In this document: positions 35,306 through 43,717 of the stretch, one piece after another
Numbering within the stretch: the first letter of the stretch is position 1
How the letters are laid out: every line of letters starts with the position of its first letter
Assembly (NCBI RefSeq): GCF_000244895.1
Contig: NZ_CM001441.1
Location: 1,178,001-1,242,000, forward strand
Source: Desulfosporosinus youngiae DSM 17734
Lineage (GTDB): Bacteria; Bacillota; Desulfitobacteriia; Desulfitobacteriales; Desulfitobacteriaceae
Direction: 5' to 3'
Length of the DNA stretch: 64,000 nucleotides
Notes under the pieces: generated by a model
The model's database searches: none
Seen by the model: the letters and a program-made list of their open reading frames with translations, nothing else
What the model was told of the DNA's origin: nothing
Made by a program: the position numbers and the translations under genes

Positions 35306-36314
35306 CCGCGCCTTACTGAATGCCATTCAGAATAAATTTCCTATTGCAGTTTATCCTTATCAGAGCTTAGGGGAAGCCGTGGGAACAACGGAAGAAGACG
35401 CCTTTGAGCGGATTCGGCACCTACGACAGGCGGGGATTATTCGTCGTATAGGGGGGGTCTTTGATTCCCGTCGTTTAGGGTATTACAGTACCTTGTGTGC
35501 CGGCAAGGTTCCGGAAGAGAAAATCTCCGTCTTAGCCAAACGTTTGGAAGGACTTCCTGGAGTAACGCACAACTACCTGCGTGATCATGCCTATAATGTC
35601 TGGTTTACACTTATAGCCCGCTCTCATGCTGTCGCTGAACGCATCCTCCAGAACATACGAGAAGAAACGAAATTGGCCGATATCTATACTTTACCGGCTT
35701 CTCGGGTATTTAAGATTAATGTTAATTTTGATTTCGACAGTACGCTGGAGGATATAGAACAAGAAGAAAGTCAGAATGATTCCGGAGACAATGTTTTGCT
35801 CGGCGCTCATAAGGAAGAACTACCTCCTTATGAATTAACCAATGATGAGATCACTCTGATTCGAGTTATTCAAGGCGATCTGCCGGATTCCGCAACCCCA
35901 TTTACTGTCCTGGCTGAAACGCTCCAATGGCCTGTTGACAAAGTAATCTCAGTTGCCAATCGGTTATTGGAAGTGAAAATCATCCGACGGTTCGGTGCGG
36001 TTCTTCGGCATCAAAAAGCAGGTTTCGTGGCCAATGCCATGGGAGTTTGGCAGGTTGATCCGGAGGTGACGGATAAGGTCGGTCAAATTATGGCCCGCTT
36101 TAAAGAAGTCAGTCATTGTTACCAGCGCCCCACTCTCCCTGATTGGCCTTATAACCTCTTTACGATGATTCATGGACGCTCAGCAAAGGATTGTGAAGAT
36201 ATCATGAAGAGTATTTCTTTGGCAACCGGTGTAAAGACTTATTCCATGCTCTTTAGTGTTGCCGAATTAAAAAAGAGCAGTATGCAATATTTCTTAGAAG
36301 ATGAGGTTAACTAG
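35292..36314 (+). CDS. Siroheme decarboxylase, AhbA and AhbB fused
   Basis: A 340-residue protein made of two AsnC/Lrp-like halves. Residues about 1-160 resemble AhbA (RRIGGVFDSRRLGYYSTL, HNYLRDHAYNVWFT) and about 175-335 resemble AhbB (RRFGAVLRHQKAGFVANA, HCYQRPTLPDWPYNLFTMIHG). In Desulfovibrio the two are separate subunits of the enzyme that decarboxylates siroheme at C12 and C18. Here an acidic linker joins them (about 155-175). ATG 35292 with AAGGAAGGGGG is chosen; the reading frame extends upstream inside ahbD without a credible start. Confidence 0.9.
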   Translation: MDAIDRALLNAIQNKFPIAVYPYQSLGEAVGTTEEDAFERIRHLRQAGIIRRIGGVFDSRRLGYYSTLCAGKVPEEKISVLAKRLEGLPGVTHNYLRDHAYNVWFTLIARSHAVAERILQNIREETKLADIYTLPASRVFKINVNFDFDSTLEDIEQEESQNDSGDNVLLGAHKEELPPYELTNDEITLIRVIQGDLPDSATPFTVLAETLQWPVDKVISVANRLLEVKIIRRFGAVLRHQKAGFVANAMGVWQVDPEVTDKVGQIMARFKEVSHCYQRPTLPDWPYNLFTMIHGRSAKDCEDIMKSISLATGVKTYSMLFSVAELKKSSMQYFLEDEVN

Positions 36315-36330
36315 AAAGGGGACATAATGT

Positions 36331-37620
36331 TTGAATTTTGTAGATGAAAAAAGCCGGCAAGCTTTTGTAAGAGCTCAAATGGTAATCCCCGGAGGGGTGA
36401 ATTCGCCGGTCAGAGCGTTTAAATCTGTAGGGCGGGACCCGGTCTTTATTGACCGGGGTCAAGGAGCACATATCTGGGATATTGATGGCAACCAATACCT
36501 TGACTATGTGGGTTCCTGGGGTCCGTTAATTGTGGGACATGCTCATCCTGATGTGGTCGAAGCAATCAAGCGAGTAGCAGAGCGGGGAACAAGCTACGGT
36601 GCGCCGACTGAGGTCGAAACTGTATTGGCTGAAGAAGTCTTAAAAGCCTATCCTTCTATGGAAATGATTCGTATGGTTAATTCAGGGACAGAAGCGACCA
36701 TGAGTGCCTTGCGTTTGGCACGAGGGGTCACCGGCAGATCCAAGATCGTAAAGTTTGAGGGCTGTTATCATGGTCATGCTGACCAACTTCTCATTAAGGC
36801 CGGAAGCGGAGCTCTTACCTTTGGGGTTCCAACTTCGCCGGGGGTTCCAACCCAAACGGCAGCCACAACAATCTCGGCTCAATTTAATGATCTTGAAGGG
36901 TTAGCAGAGATCTTTAAGCGTGAAGGAGAAGAGATTGCCTGTGTAATTCTGGAGCCCGTCGCCGGCAACATGGGTGTGGTTTTACCGGAAGAAGAGTTCT
37001 TAAAAGGAATTCGTCGTTTAACAGAACAGTATGGAGCATTACTGATCTTTGATGAAGTAATGACTGGATTTAGAGTCAGTTATGGAGGGGCACAGGCCCA
37101 TTTTGGAATCGATCCGGATTTGACCTGCCTGGGTAAAGTGATCGGCGGGGGACTGCCGGTGGGCGCTTATGGCGGAAAACGCCGATTCATGGAACAGATT
37201 TCTCCGAGCGGTCCGATTTATCAAGCGGGTACCCTTTCCGGGAATCCATTAGCGATGAATGCTGGGTTAGCAACCTTAAAACTGTTACAACGGCCGGGGA
37301 CCTATCAAGAGTTGCAAGCCAGGACGACGAAACTTGCGGAAGGGTTAAAGCAGATCGCTCAAGAAGCGGGACTTCCGATTTGGGTGAATGCTGTTGGAGC
37401 GATGTTCTCCGCCTTTTTCACAAACACTCCCGTCAAAGACTATGCCAGCGCCTGCACATCCGACGTGGAACAGTTTGCTAAGTTCTTCCGTGGAATGTTA
37501 GAACGTGGTATTTACTTAGCTCCCAGTCAATTTGAAGCCGTCTTTTTATCAACGGCACATACAGACGCTGACATCGACCATACCTTGGAGCAAGCCCGAA
37601 TCGTTCTTAAAACCCTGTAA
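36331..37620 (+). CDS. hemL: Glutamate-1-semialdehyde 2,1-aminomutase
   Basis: A 429-residue PLP enzyme of aminotransferase class III. It has [17 protein letters not shown] at the N-terminus, [10 protein letters not shown] near residue 145, [10 protein letters not shown] near 240 and the PLP lysine in [16 protein letters not shown] near 267. It forms 5-aminolevulinate from the HemA product. TTG start with AAAGGGGA upstream. It is the last gene of the tetrapyrrole operon, which now covers all steps from glutamyl-tRNA to heme. Confidence 0.96.
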   Translation: MNFVDEKSRQAFVRAQMVIPGGVNSPVRAFKSVGRDPVFIDRGQGAHIWDIDGNQYLDYVGSWGPLIVGHAHPDVVEAIKRVAERGTSYGAPTEVETVLAEEVLKAYPSMEMIRMVNSGTEATMSALRLARGVTGRSKIVKFEGCYHGHADQLLIKAGSGALTFGVPTSPGVPTQTAATTISAQFNDLEGLAEIFKREGEEIACVILEPVAGNMGVVLPEEEFLKGIRRLTEQYGALLIFDEVMTGFRVSYGGAQAHFGIDPDLTCLGKVIGGGLPVGAYGGKRRFMEQISPSGPIYQAGTLSGNPLAMNAGLATLKLLQRPGTYQELQARTTKLAEGLKQIAQEAGLPIWVNAVGAMFSAFFTNTPVKDYASACTSDVEQFAKFFRGMLERGIYLAPSQFEAVFLSTAHTDADIDHTLEQARIVLKTL

Positions 37621-37709
37621 GTTTTTCTTATAACCCAACTTATAGTTCAATGAAATACTTAGCGTTGCCTTAATAATGTGAAACCTTAAATACGGGGGTG
37701 CTTTCCTGG

Positions 37710-38006
37710 ATGGAACGTAAACGCGTTATAAGAACCCTCATTTCGTTCAGCCTAGCGGCTACCTTGATTGCGGTTCTCTATCTTTCTCAAAATAGCGATC
37801 CATCAAACCCGCATTCCTCAGTGCCCAGAGAAACATGGATTCATGGCCCGAAGGGACATGGATATGCCGTCATGAATAATCAACAACCGTGGAAACAGTG
37901 TTATGAATGTCATGAAAAGCAGGGTTTGGGCGGCGAAGCATATTGTCAGAGTTGTCATGACCAATCGGGTACGGAGGTGACGATACCCCAAAAGCCTTCA
38001 CAGTAG
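37710..38006 (+). CDS. Small membrane-anchored di-heme c-type cytochrome
   Basis: A 98-residue protein with an N-terminal hydrophobic anchor (about residues 8-28) and two heme-binding motifs, CYECH and CQSCH, 19 residues apart in the exported part. A histidine-rich region (HGPKGHGY) could supply distal ligands. ATG 37710 follows GGGGGTG. It lies directly downstream of the heme operon and in the same orientation as the ResBC heme lyase genes. It resembles the heme modules of NrfH/NapC-like proteins but is much shorter. Electron partner unknown. Confidence 0.8.
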   Translation: MERKRVIRTLISFSLAATLIAVLYLSQNSDPSNPHSSVPRETWIHGPKGHGYAVMNNQQPWKQCYECHEKQGLGGEAYCQSCHDQSGTEVTIPQKPSQ

Positions 38007-38150
38007 CGTCTGTTATCATAATCAGGCCAGACTAGTTAAGTTAAAAAAAGCCGGAGAACGAAAGAGTGAACTGCCCCACGTCAAACGCATGAGAAATAGC
38101 TAAAAGAGCGAAAGATATGGTAAACTTTCCCCAAGAGAAGAGGGGGGTTT

Positions 38151-39260
38151 ATGATGAAAGAGCTCTTTGCAGAAATCGAACGAATCAATGACCCAAGGCA
38201 AGCCTATAAAACTAAGCACAAACTGATTGATATCGTAGTCATTGTGTTGATCGGAATGTTAGCCAATGCGGATACCTGGGAGGAAATCCAAATCTTTGCT
38301 GTTTCTAGACAGACCCTTTTGAGGAAGTATCTGGACCTTCCCCATGGTATTCCTTCGCATGATACCCTCCAGCGTGTCATGGCGCTTATTCATCCGGAAG
38401 TTATGAGGCAGATACAAACGGCTTTCAACCAAATGCTAAGCCAAGAAGAAGGAGAAGCCCTTAAGAAGCTCATCAATATCGACGGAAAAACGATGCGTGG
38501 CAGTGCGGTGAATGAAAAGCGTCCTCTGCATGTCGTCTCAGCTTGGTGCAAAGAAGATGGAGTCTGTTTTGGTCAAACCGTCGTCCATGAGAAAGAGAAT
38601 GAAATCGTAGCCATTCCAGAACTCCTTAAGACCTTAACGATCAAGGGATCCATTATCACTCTAGACGCGATGGGTACACAAACTAAAATTGCCGAACAAA
38701 TCATTAAGCAAAAGGGAGATTATGTGTTAGCCCTCAAAGAGAATCAAGGGAATCTATACAAAGACGTAGTCTTGTATTTTGAAGATGAAGAATTCCAAAC
38801 AAAAGCAGCCTATACCCAAACGATAGAAAAAGCACGAAGTCAACTAGAGAAACGCCAATATTATCAGAGTGATGATCTATCGTGGCTGCCGGATCGACAG
38901 AAATGGAAAGGTCTAAAAAGTATAGGAATGGTCGTCAAAACCATTGAAAAGAAAGGTCAAATCAAGAAAGAGAAGAGATATTATATCAGTAGTTTGCCGC
39001 TGGATGTGGAGTCGATGGCGAAAGCCGTGAGAGGACATTGGGCGATTGAAAGTATGCATTGGCAGTTGGATGTGACCTTTCGAGAAGACAGTAACACGAC
39101 GTTGGATAAAAACGCGGCATTAAACCTAAACATCTTACGCAAAATGTGCCTGCCTCTTTTGAAACGATTAGACATAGGAATGAGAGCTTCGTTAAAGGGT
39201 AAACGGTTTGCTTTTTGTTCTGATCCAGTCAAATATATCGAACAATTCATGCAAATGTAG
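38151..39260 (+). CDS. ISAs1-family transposase
   Basis: A 369-residue DDE transposase. It shows an N-terminal DUF4372-like H-repeat domain (DPRQAYKTKHKLIDIVVIVL), INIDGKTMRGS containing the first catalytic aspartate near residue 110, ITLDAMGTQTKIAEQI with the second near 180, and HWAIESMHWQLDVTFREDSNT with the glutamate near 300. This matches the H-repeat/ISAs1 family. It appears full length and intact. RBS GAGAAGAGGGG precedes the ATG. Confidence 0.93.
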   Translation: MMKELFAEIERINDPRQAYKTKHKLIDIVVIVLIGMLANADTWEEIQIFAVSRQTLLRKYLDLPHGIPSHDTLQRVMALIHPEVMRQIQTAFNQMLSQEEGEALKKLINIDGKTMRGSAVNEKRPLHVVSAWCKEDGVCFGQTVVHEKENEIVAIPELLKTLTIKGSIITLDAMGTQTKIAEQIIKQKGDYVLALKENQGNLYKDVVLYFEDEEFQTKAAYTQTIEKARSQLEKRQYYQSDDLSWLPDRQKWKGLKSIGMVVKTIEKKGQIKKEKRYYISSLPLDVESMAKAVRGHWAIESMHWQLDVTFREDSNTTLDKNAALNLNILRKMCLPLLKRLDIGMRASLKGKRFAFCSDPVKYIEQFMQM

Positions 39261-39317
39261 TTTTTAAAATTCTCGTTACAAGCTTTATCAGATTAAGTGT
39301 TTTCATGCGTTTGACGT

Positions 39318-39356
39318 GTGAACTGCCCCCTGTCTACTTGACAGGGGGCAGTTCAC
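39318..39356. repeat. 17-bp perfect palindrome in the right end of the insertion sequence
   Basis: GTGAACTGCCCCCTGTC (39318-39334), loop TACTT, then its exact complement (39340-39356). The left end of the element has only one copy of GTGAACTGCCCC, so the right end carries a second, inverted copy. Confidence 0.8.
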
Positions 39357-39476
39357 TCTTTCGTTCCCGGCTAATTTGGCGCTTAAGTTTGAAAGCTTAA
39401 CTAATAAGCAGGAATACCTTGGCAATTTGTCTAATTAAACTGCTGAAGATTAATTAGACCATTGGGAGGTGAATAC

Positions 39477-40289
39477 ATGAAGTTTACTCAGAAAATAATC
39501 TCTCTGATTCCTTCAGTTACCGAAATCTTATACTACTTAGGTCTGGAGGCAAAGGTCGTCGGGATAACAGAAAACTGCAATTATCCGGAAGAAACTAAAT
39601 TCAAGTGCAAAGTTGGTACATTTGGACATCCGCGGCTATCGGCAATTCTCGGCCTGGAACCGGACATTGTTTTAGCTGATGGGGCATTACACAAAAAACT
39701 TATAGAAGATTTGCAGAGGAATAAAATTATAGTTATTGAGGCTACTCCTATAAATGTGAACGATATTTTCATTCTCATGAGTAAATTAGGTTCTTTAAGC
39801 CACACTGAACTTACAGTGCAGCCGCTAATAAATAGATTAAGAGAGAGGGTCGATAGACTTATCCGGAAGTCTGTCGTTAGAAGACCACGGGTCTTTCGTT
39901 TAATGAGTACAGATCCTTTGGTTACTCCTGGGCTCCAATCCTTCCAATATGATGCTCTGCTGCTAGCCGGAGCTCAGTTGATGGATTTCCGGGCTAATGA
40001 CCCTTACGTCAAAGTGAGCTGGGATCAAGTCAGAAGATTTGACCCGGAAGTGATATTGTTTTGTGGCGTAGAACAAGGACAGTCCTTACCTTTGAAATGT
40101 AAAGGATGTATTGCTAAGAACCCCATATGCCATAGAACTGTAGAGGATATTTTAGATTTGGAATGGGAGCATATTACGGCGTTTCGAGAAAACAGAATTT
40201 ATCCTGTTTCTTGTGATACAATCTGCAGACCTGGACCAAGGTTAATTGATGGCGTAGAGAAGCTGCATAATCTATTTTATCGAAAATAA
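39477..40289 (+). CDS. BtuF-like (cobalamin/siderophore-type) binding protein without signal peptide
   Basis: A 270-residue periplasmic-binding-protein-fold (class III) domain: IISLIPSVTEILYYLGLEAKVVGIT at the start, LGLEPDIVLA near 65. Unlike ABC-transporter lipoproteins it has no signal peptide or lipobox. It also has a cysteine group near the C-terminus (KCKGCIAKNPICHRT, SCDTICRPG) that could bind a metal or cluster. No transporter genes are adjacent. A cytoplasmic corrinoid-binding role is possible. ATG 39477 follows GGGAGGTG. Confidence 0.75.
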   Translation: MKFTQKIISLIPSVTEILYYLGLEAKVVGITENCNYPEETKFKCKVGTFGHPRLSAILGLEPDIVLADGALHKKLIEDLQRNKIIVIEATPINVNDIFILMSKLGSLSHTELTVQPLINRLRERVDRLIRKSVVRRPRVFRLMSTDPLVTPGLQSFQYDALLLAGAQLMDFRANDPYVKVSWDQVRRFDPEVILFCGVEQGQSLPLKCKGCIAKNPICHRTVEDILDLEWEHITAFRENRIYPVSCDTICRPGPRLIDGVEKLHNLFYRK

Positions 40290-40334
40290 TACCTGCCCCC
40301 ATAATATCGTTTACAGTTTCTCATCTAAGTCTAT

Positions 40335-41330
40335 TTACCGTGGTAGTATCCAAGTACCTCCGGTTTCCTGGATTGCTACCTTTTCCATTTGGCCTGAAGC
40401 TGCTTGACGAAAACGAATAATGGGCTCTTTCATAGGTTCTCTGGATAGATTAAACGCTCCCCAATGCATGGGAATGACCCATTTGGCGGAGATCTCCTCT
40501 GCCATTTTCCAAGCCTGTTCAGGAGTAGCATGTTTTGCTTCGAAGGACTTTGGAGAATAGGCCCCGATCCCCATAATGGCTAAGTCAATAGGTATCCCGC
40601 TTAATTGTTGCTTAATCAGTTCAGTGTAACCTGTGTCTGCTCCGAAAAATATATGAATACCGTTTTTGGACAAAAGGAGACTATTAGCTTCCATGCCTTT
40701 CTTCCAGGGAATCCGCGCTCCCCAATGCTGTCCCTCGATGGCTGTGACATTAACTCCGGCTAAAGACTTACTATCTTGCCAGTGGATTTCATTGATGGAT
40801 TTAAATTTCATACCGTCCCACAAAGGAAGAGTATTTTTCGCAGTAACGACAGAAGTATTGGGTGATTGCAACTTGCGTAATGTTGGATAATCAAAGTGAT
40901 CTGTGTGAGCATGCGATACAAGTACTAAATCAATAGGACCAACTTCGTCGCTGCTAAGTGCGGAAGCTATATAACGACTGGGACCTATTGTCAGGTTACC
41001 TATAGGGGTAATACCAATATGTGAGTTTAGGGCGGGATCAATTAGAATTCGTGTACCAAAGAAATTGATCAAAAAACTGGCGTGGCCAAGCCAGGAGACC
41101 GTTACGTCGTCATTCGACCATTTGTTAGGAGTAGGAATAAAGTTAGGTTTAACTAATTTTTGTCCAGTCTTATTCTCACTTTGTTTACCAAAGACATTAT
41201 CTATAACACTATAACCTCCAGTCAAGCCTAGAGTACCTAACAGACCCAAGCCAATAAACTTACGCCGGGATAATCGTTTTGGGGTCGGGTTAAGTGACTC
41301 GGAACTAATTAGATTGATCTGATTCTTCAA
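40335..41330 (-). CDS. Tat-exported metallo-beta-lactamase-fold hydrolase (NAPE-PLD/UlaG-like)
   Basis: A 331-residue protein with a twin-arginine signal (LSRRKFIGLGLLGTLGL, residues about 19-35) and a beta-lactamase fold. The metal-binding motif VSHAHTDHFD is near residue 138, GADTGYTE near 220, and a late histidine occurs in PMHWGAFN near 295. The family includes N-acyl-phosphatidylethanolamine phospholipase D and RomA-like proteins. The Tat signal implies it is folded with its metal before export by the TatC/TatA system encoded upstream. Substrate unknown. Confidence 0.87.
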   Translation of the reverse strand: MKNQINLISSESLNPTPKRLSRRKFIGLGLLGTLGLTGGYSVIDNVFGKQSENKTGQKLVKPNFIPTPNKWSNDDVTVSWLGHASFLINFFGTRILIDPALNSHIGITPIGNLTIGPSRYIASALSSDEVGPIDLVLVSHAHTDHFDYPTLRKLQSPNTSVVTAKNTLPLWDGMKFKSINEIHWQDSKSLAGVNVTAIEGQHWGARIPWKKGMEANSLLLSKNGIHIFFGADTGYTELIKQQLSGIPIDLAIMGIGAYSPKSFEAKHATPEQAWKMAEEISAKWVIPMHWGAFNLSREPMKEPIIRFRQAASGQMEKVAIQETGGTWILPR

Positions 41331-41590
41331 AGAGTTTCACTCCTGTACTGATCTGAAGTTGTAATTTAATCATTATAATTGTAACAAGAGAAGTTGAGTT
41401 TGTCTAAGCAGTATGAAACGTATTTTTTATGCTGCTTTCTTTAATTCTTTAATAGGAAAGGAGTGGGACAAGGTTTATTTTCATAATATTATGCATTGGG
41501 TATTTAATACAAAGGATTTTTTTGATTTATAAAGAATATATAAATTATTCTGATATTATTAGCAGTTTGGATTAACAAGGAGGGGATGAA

Positions 41591-41734
41591 ATGTCGGTAA
41601 GCAGTGAATACAGTAAAGAGCAATTGATGGCATTGAAGGAGAGAGAACAAAGAGAACGAATTTTTAACAAACTGGGAGGGATCAGTGCGGCAATTATTGC
41701 CATTGTCTTTGTAATTGCTAAATTACAAAGCTAA
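41591..41734 (+). CDS. Small single-span membrane protein, 47 residues
   Basis: An ATG after AAGGAGGGG opens a 47-residue frame. The first 27 residues are highly charged (KERE, QRERIF), followed by a hydrophobic helix (GISAAIIAIVFVIAKL) and the end. The strong ribosome binding site and clear amphipathic-plus-membrane design support a real gene. No family recognised. It is divergent from the metallo-beta-lactamase-fold gene. Confidence 0.65.
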   Translation: MSVSSEYSKEQLMALKEREQRERIFNKLGGISAAIIAIVFVIAKLQS

Positions 41735-41862
41735 AAAAGGTCCTCCAAATTCCTTGGCTTTTGCTATCGGTTTAATCTTATTCGCTATTGCTAGATAAAA
41801 GGTTATCATTTCCCTACGTTGAGGTAATATTTCGGTATGACCTTAATTCAGACTTTAGACTT

Positions 41863-41896
41863 CCCCTTGTCTTTCGTGAGAGATAAGGGGGTTTTC
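41863..41896 (+). terminator. Rho-independent terminator
   Basis: CCCCTTGTCT pairs with AGATAAGGGG (one mismatch) around an 8-base loop and is followed by GTTTTC. Confidence 0.75.
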
Positions 41897-42003
41897 TTTG
41901 GGGTTTTCTGCCCAAGACTTTAGGTTTACATCTAATAAATAAAGGAAAAGAATAAAACAAGTCTGGTTATAAATTATGAAATGAGTGTCAAAGGAGGCTA
42001 AGA

Positions 42004-42081
42004 TTGAATAGTCTAAGTTATTCATGGGATATGAGAAGAAATGGGAAGCTGATCTATAAGAAAACAGTTGAATTTAGCTGA
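42004..42081 (+). CDS. Possible 25-residue small protein or leader peptide
   Basis: The frame starts with TTG at 42004, six bases after AAGGAGG, and ends with TGA at 42081, 35 bases before the DUF4434 gene. The product is basic with no recognised motif. It may be a leader peptide or chance. Confidence 0.3.
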   Translation: MNSLSYSWDMRRNGKLIYKKTVEFS

Positions 42082-42116
42082 ATTAAAATAGGAAATGGGG
42101 AAAAGGAGCGAGAGAG

Positions 42117-43115
42117 ATGAAAATGAGACAGGTTCTTCATAATTGGTGGAAGTGGATCTGTTACATCTTCCGACGGTTCCCTAAGAAAACACAGGTTCGG
42201 CCGACCTTCAGCAGTTCATTTATTCAGTATTGGTATTGTCAAAACTGGGACCATGATCGCTGGATTGAAGAGTATCAAATGTTACAAAAGATAGGCATCA
42301 ATGAAATAATCCTCCAAAACATCGCTGATACCAAAGCACGTTATGCTGTGTATCCGACGAAAATGGATGGATATACATGCAACAGTATTGATATGGTTAA
42401 GACAGCCTTGCGTGCTGCCGATGCCCTTGGCATGAATGTCCGTATTGGCTTGGGATATAGCGAGGACTGGTGGTCACAAAATATTTATGATCAGACCTGG
42501 TTAGATGAAGAGGCTGAGGTCAATACAGCGATTCTCAAAGAAATTGTCACGATGTATGGTGAACATAAATCACTCAACGGCTGGTATATTCCCTATGAAT
42601 TTCACCCGCTGACGGCGCTGGGTCTCGTCCAGCAAGCGGATATAAACCGATTCTTTCAAAGAATATCAAGTGCAATCAAGCTGAATAGTAAGAAGACAAT
42701 TATGGTTGCTCCATTTTATAAGGCACAGTTGAAATCTCATATAACCTTGGCCACTTGGTCATATCTTGTGCATCATATCCTTAAAGATACAGGAATTGAC
42801 ATTCTTGCTTTGCAAGATAGTGTCGGGGCAGGTTTTAATGAGCTGGAGCATTTAGATGAGATTTATGCTTACACTAAGAAGGCTACTGATGAAATCGGCC
42901 TGGTCCTATATGCAGTCACTGAAACCTTTGAAATGAATGGAACAGACTATCTGCCGGCAAAGCATAGTCGGATTAGTGCGCAACTATCCAAAGAGTCAGC
43001 TTACGTAAGTGGATTCGTAGCTTTTAGCATAGATCACTATCAAAATGGCAACGAATCAACTCAAGTTGCAGGTTATGAGGAATACTATCGCTACTATTTA
43101 GAGCATCAAACGTAA
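42117..43115 (+). CDS. DUF4434-domain protein, TIM-barrel glycosidase-like
   Basis: A 332-residue protein. A basic N-terminal 28 residues (possibly an uncleaved anchor, KWICYIFRRF) leads into a domain with alternating strand/helix pattern: SFIQYWYCQNWDHDRWIEEY, a glycosidase-like GWYIPYEFH near residue 160, and DILALQDSVGAG near 240. This matches the DUF4434 family, related to alpha/beta-barrel glycoside hydrolases. The acidic residues in YEFH and ALQDSVG would be candidate catalytic positions. Substrate unknown. RBS AAAAGGAG. It stands alone between a terminator and the GC-rich element. Confidence 0.8.
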   Translation: MKMRQVLHNWWKWICYIFRRFPKKTQVRPTFSSSFIQYWYCQNWDHDRWIEEYQMLQKIGINEIILQNIADTKARYAVYPTKMDGYTCNSIDMVKTALRAADALGMNVRIGLGYSEDWWSQNIYDQTWLDEEAEVNTAILKEIVTMYGEHKSLNGWYIPYEFHPLTALGLVQQADINRFFQRISSAIKLNSKKTIMVAPFYKAQLKSHITLATWSYLVHHILKDTGIDILALQDSVGAGFNELEHLDEIYAYTKKATDEIGLVLYAVTETFEMNGTDYLPAKHSRISAQLSKESAYVSGFVAFSIDHYQNGNESTQVAGYEEYYRYYLEHQT

Positions 43116-43135
43116 GAAAATGTCTTGTGAGCTCA

Positions 43136-43161
43136 ACCCTTAAGGTATTAAAGGGTCATTT
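43136..43161 (+). terminator. Weak terminator after the DUF4434 gene
   Basis: ACCCTT (43136-43141) and AAGGGT (43151-43156) form a short stem followed by CATTTT. Confidence 0.45.
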
Positions 43162-43284
43162 TGCTATTATTTGCCGTTATCAGAAAATAATAAATTTGTT
43201 GATGGATTAATTAGAATGTGATATTATATCTCTAATCCAAAAATAGTTGTGAAACGTGGTTTTGAATAATGAAACAAAAAATCA

Positions 43285-43590
43285 TGGAGTAGCCACCCAT
43301 GTCGTTAAGGTGGCACCAGCAGAAGATGAAAATGAGAGTGCTCCTGGGTCGGGCAGCTTCGCCACATCCGTGCAAGATTAGTTAATTCGTGCGAAGACAG
43401 TGTCTTCGTACCGCAGCATTCCGAGGCTGGCCCACTCGCCGGTGCGGGACTCCGCCAAACCTCCGGGTAATACCTGATGTGAACCCGTGGCTCCGTATCC
43501 CCACACCGTCTTGTGGGCTTTTACCGCCTCTCCATGCAATGGGTTCGCTTCTGTGGACGAAGCTGCCCTGCTTGCGGGTCTAGGAATTCT
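43285..43590. ncRNA. GC-rich structured non-coding element, family not recognised
   Basis: About 300 bases much richer in G and C than the flanks and dense in complementary segments. GGGCAGCTTCG plus CCACA (43351-43366) pairs with TGTGG plus CGAAGCTGCCC (43552-43568), a 16-bp stem with a single bulged A, closing an approximately 185-base domain. Inside are a 10-bp hairpin GTGCGAAGAC-AGT-GTCTTCGTAC (43389-43411), CCCACA/TGTGGG (43500-43517) and GCGG-GACT-CCGC (43444-43455). Upstream is GCCACC/GGTGGC (43292-43314). The small frame through it has no ribosome binding site. A structured RNA or a degenerate intron-like element are the main options. Strand is not decided. Confidence 0.5.
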
Positions 43591-43717
43591 TCTACCAGTA
43601 TTTGAGGTATTTTTCTAAGGTATACTTTTATTGTAAAGGGTTGTCTTTTCGCCAAAGCAGATCGCAAAATGTAAATTTAATTAAATATCATATTATTAAG
43701 TAGGAGTGTGGAGTAAA

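Larger units (their letters stand above)
38050..39371 (+). mobile_element. ISAs1-like insertion sequence with long imperfect terminal repeats
   Basis: A single transposase gene is flanked by matching ends in inverted orientation. The left end (38050-38092) contains GAACGAAAGAGTGAACTGCC, then ACGTCAAACGCATGA (38078-38092). The right end has TCATGCGTTTGACGT at 39303-39317 and the matching outer block at 39345-39371. The right end carries an extra 27-base piece that forms a palindrome. No direct target duplication could be recognised. The exact outer boundary is uncertain because the outer block may have been a host terminator stem. Confidence 0.75.
41735..42116. other. Gene-poor stretch with terminator and a possible 25-residue frame
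   Basis: This 382-base gap holds the terminator at 41863-41896 and, at 42004-42081, a TTG-started 25-codon frame with a strong AAGGAGG site six bases upstream. Nothing else was recognised. Confidence 0.6.

Noticed and set aside
43301-43320. T-box-like AAGGTGGCACC
   Set aside because: It resembles the T-box antiterminator sequence, but there is no stem I specifier region, no competing terminator, and no downstream tRNA-synthetase or amino acid gene.
43389-43583. 64-residue frame in the GC-rich element
   Set aside because: No ribosome binding site; the Arg/Pro/Cys-rich composition is typical of translated structured RNA, and the 10-bp hairpin forms its first codons.
43389-43600. Group II intron (GTGCG start)
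   Set aside because: No domain V hairpin, no reverse transcriptase and no clear 3' end were found, and GTGCG lies inside a simple hairpin.
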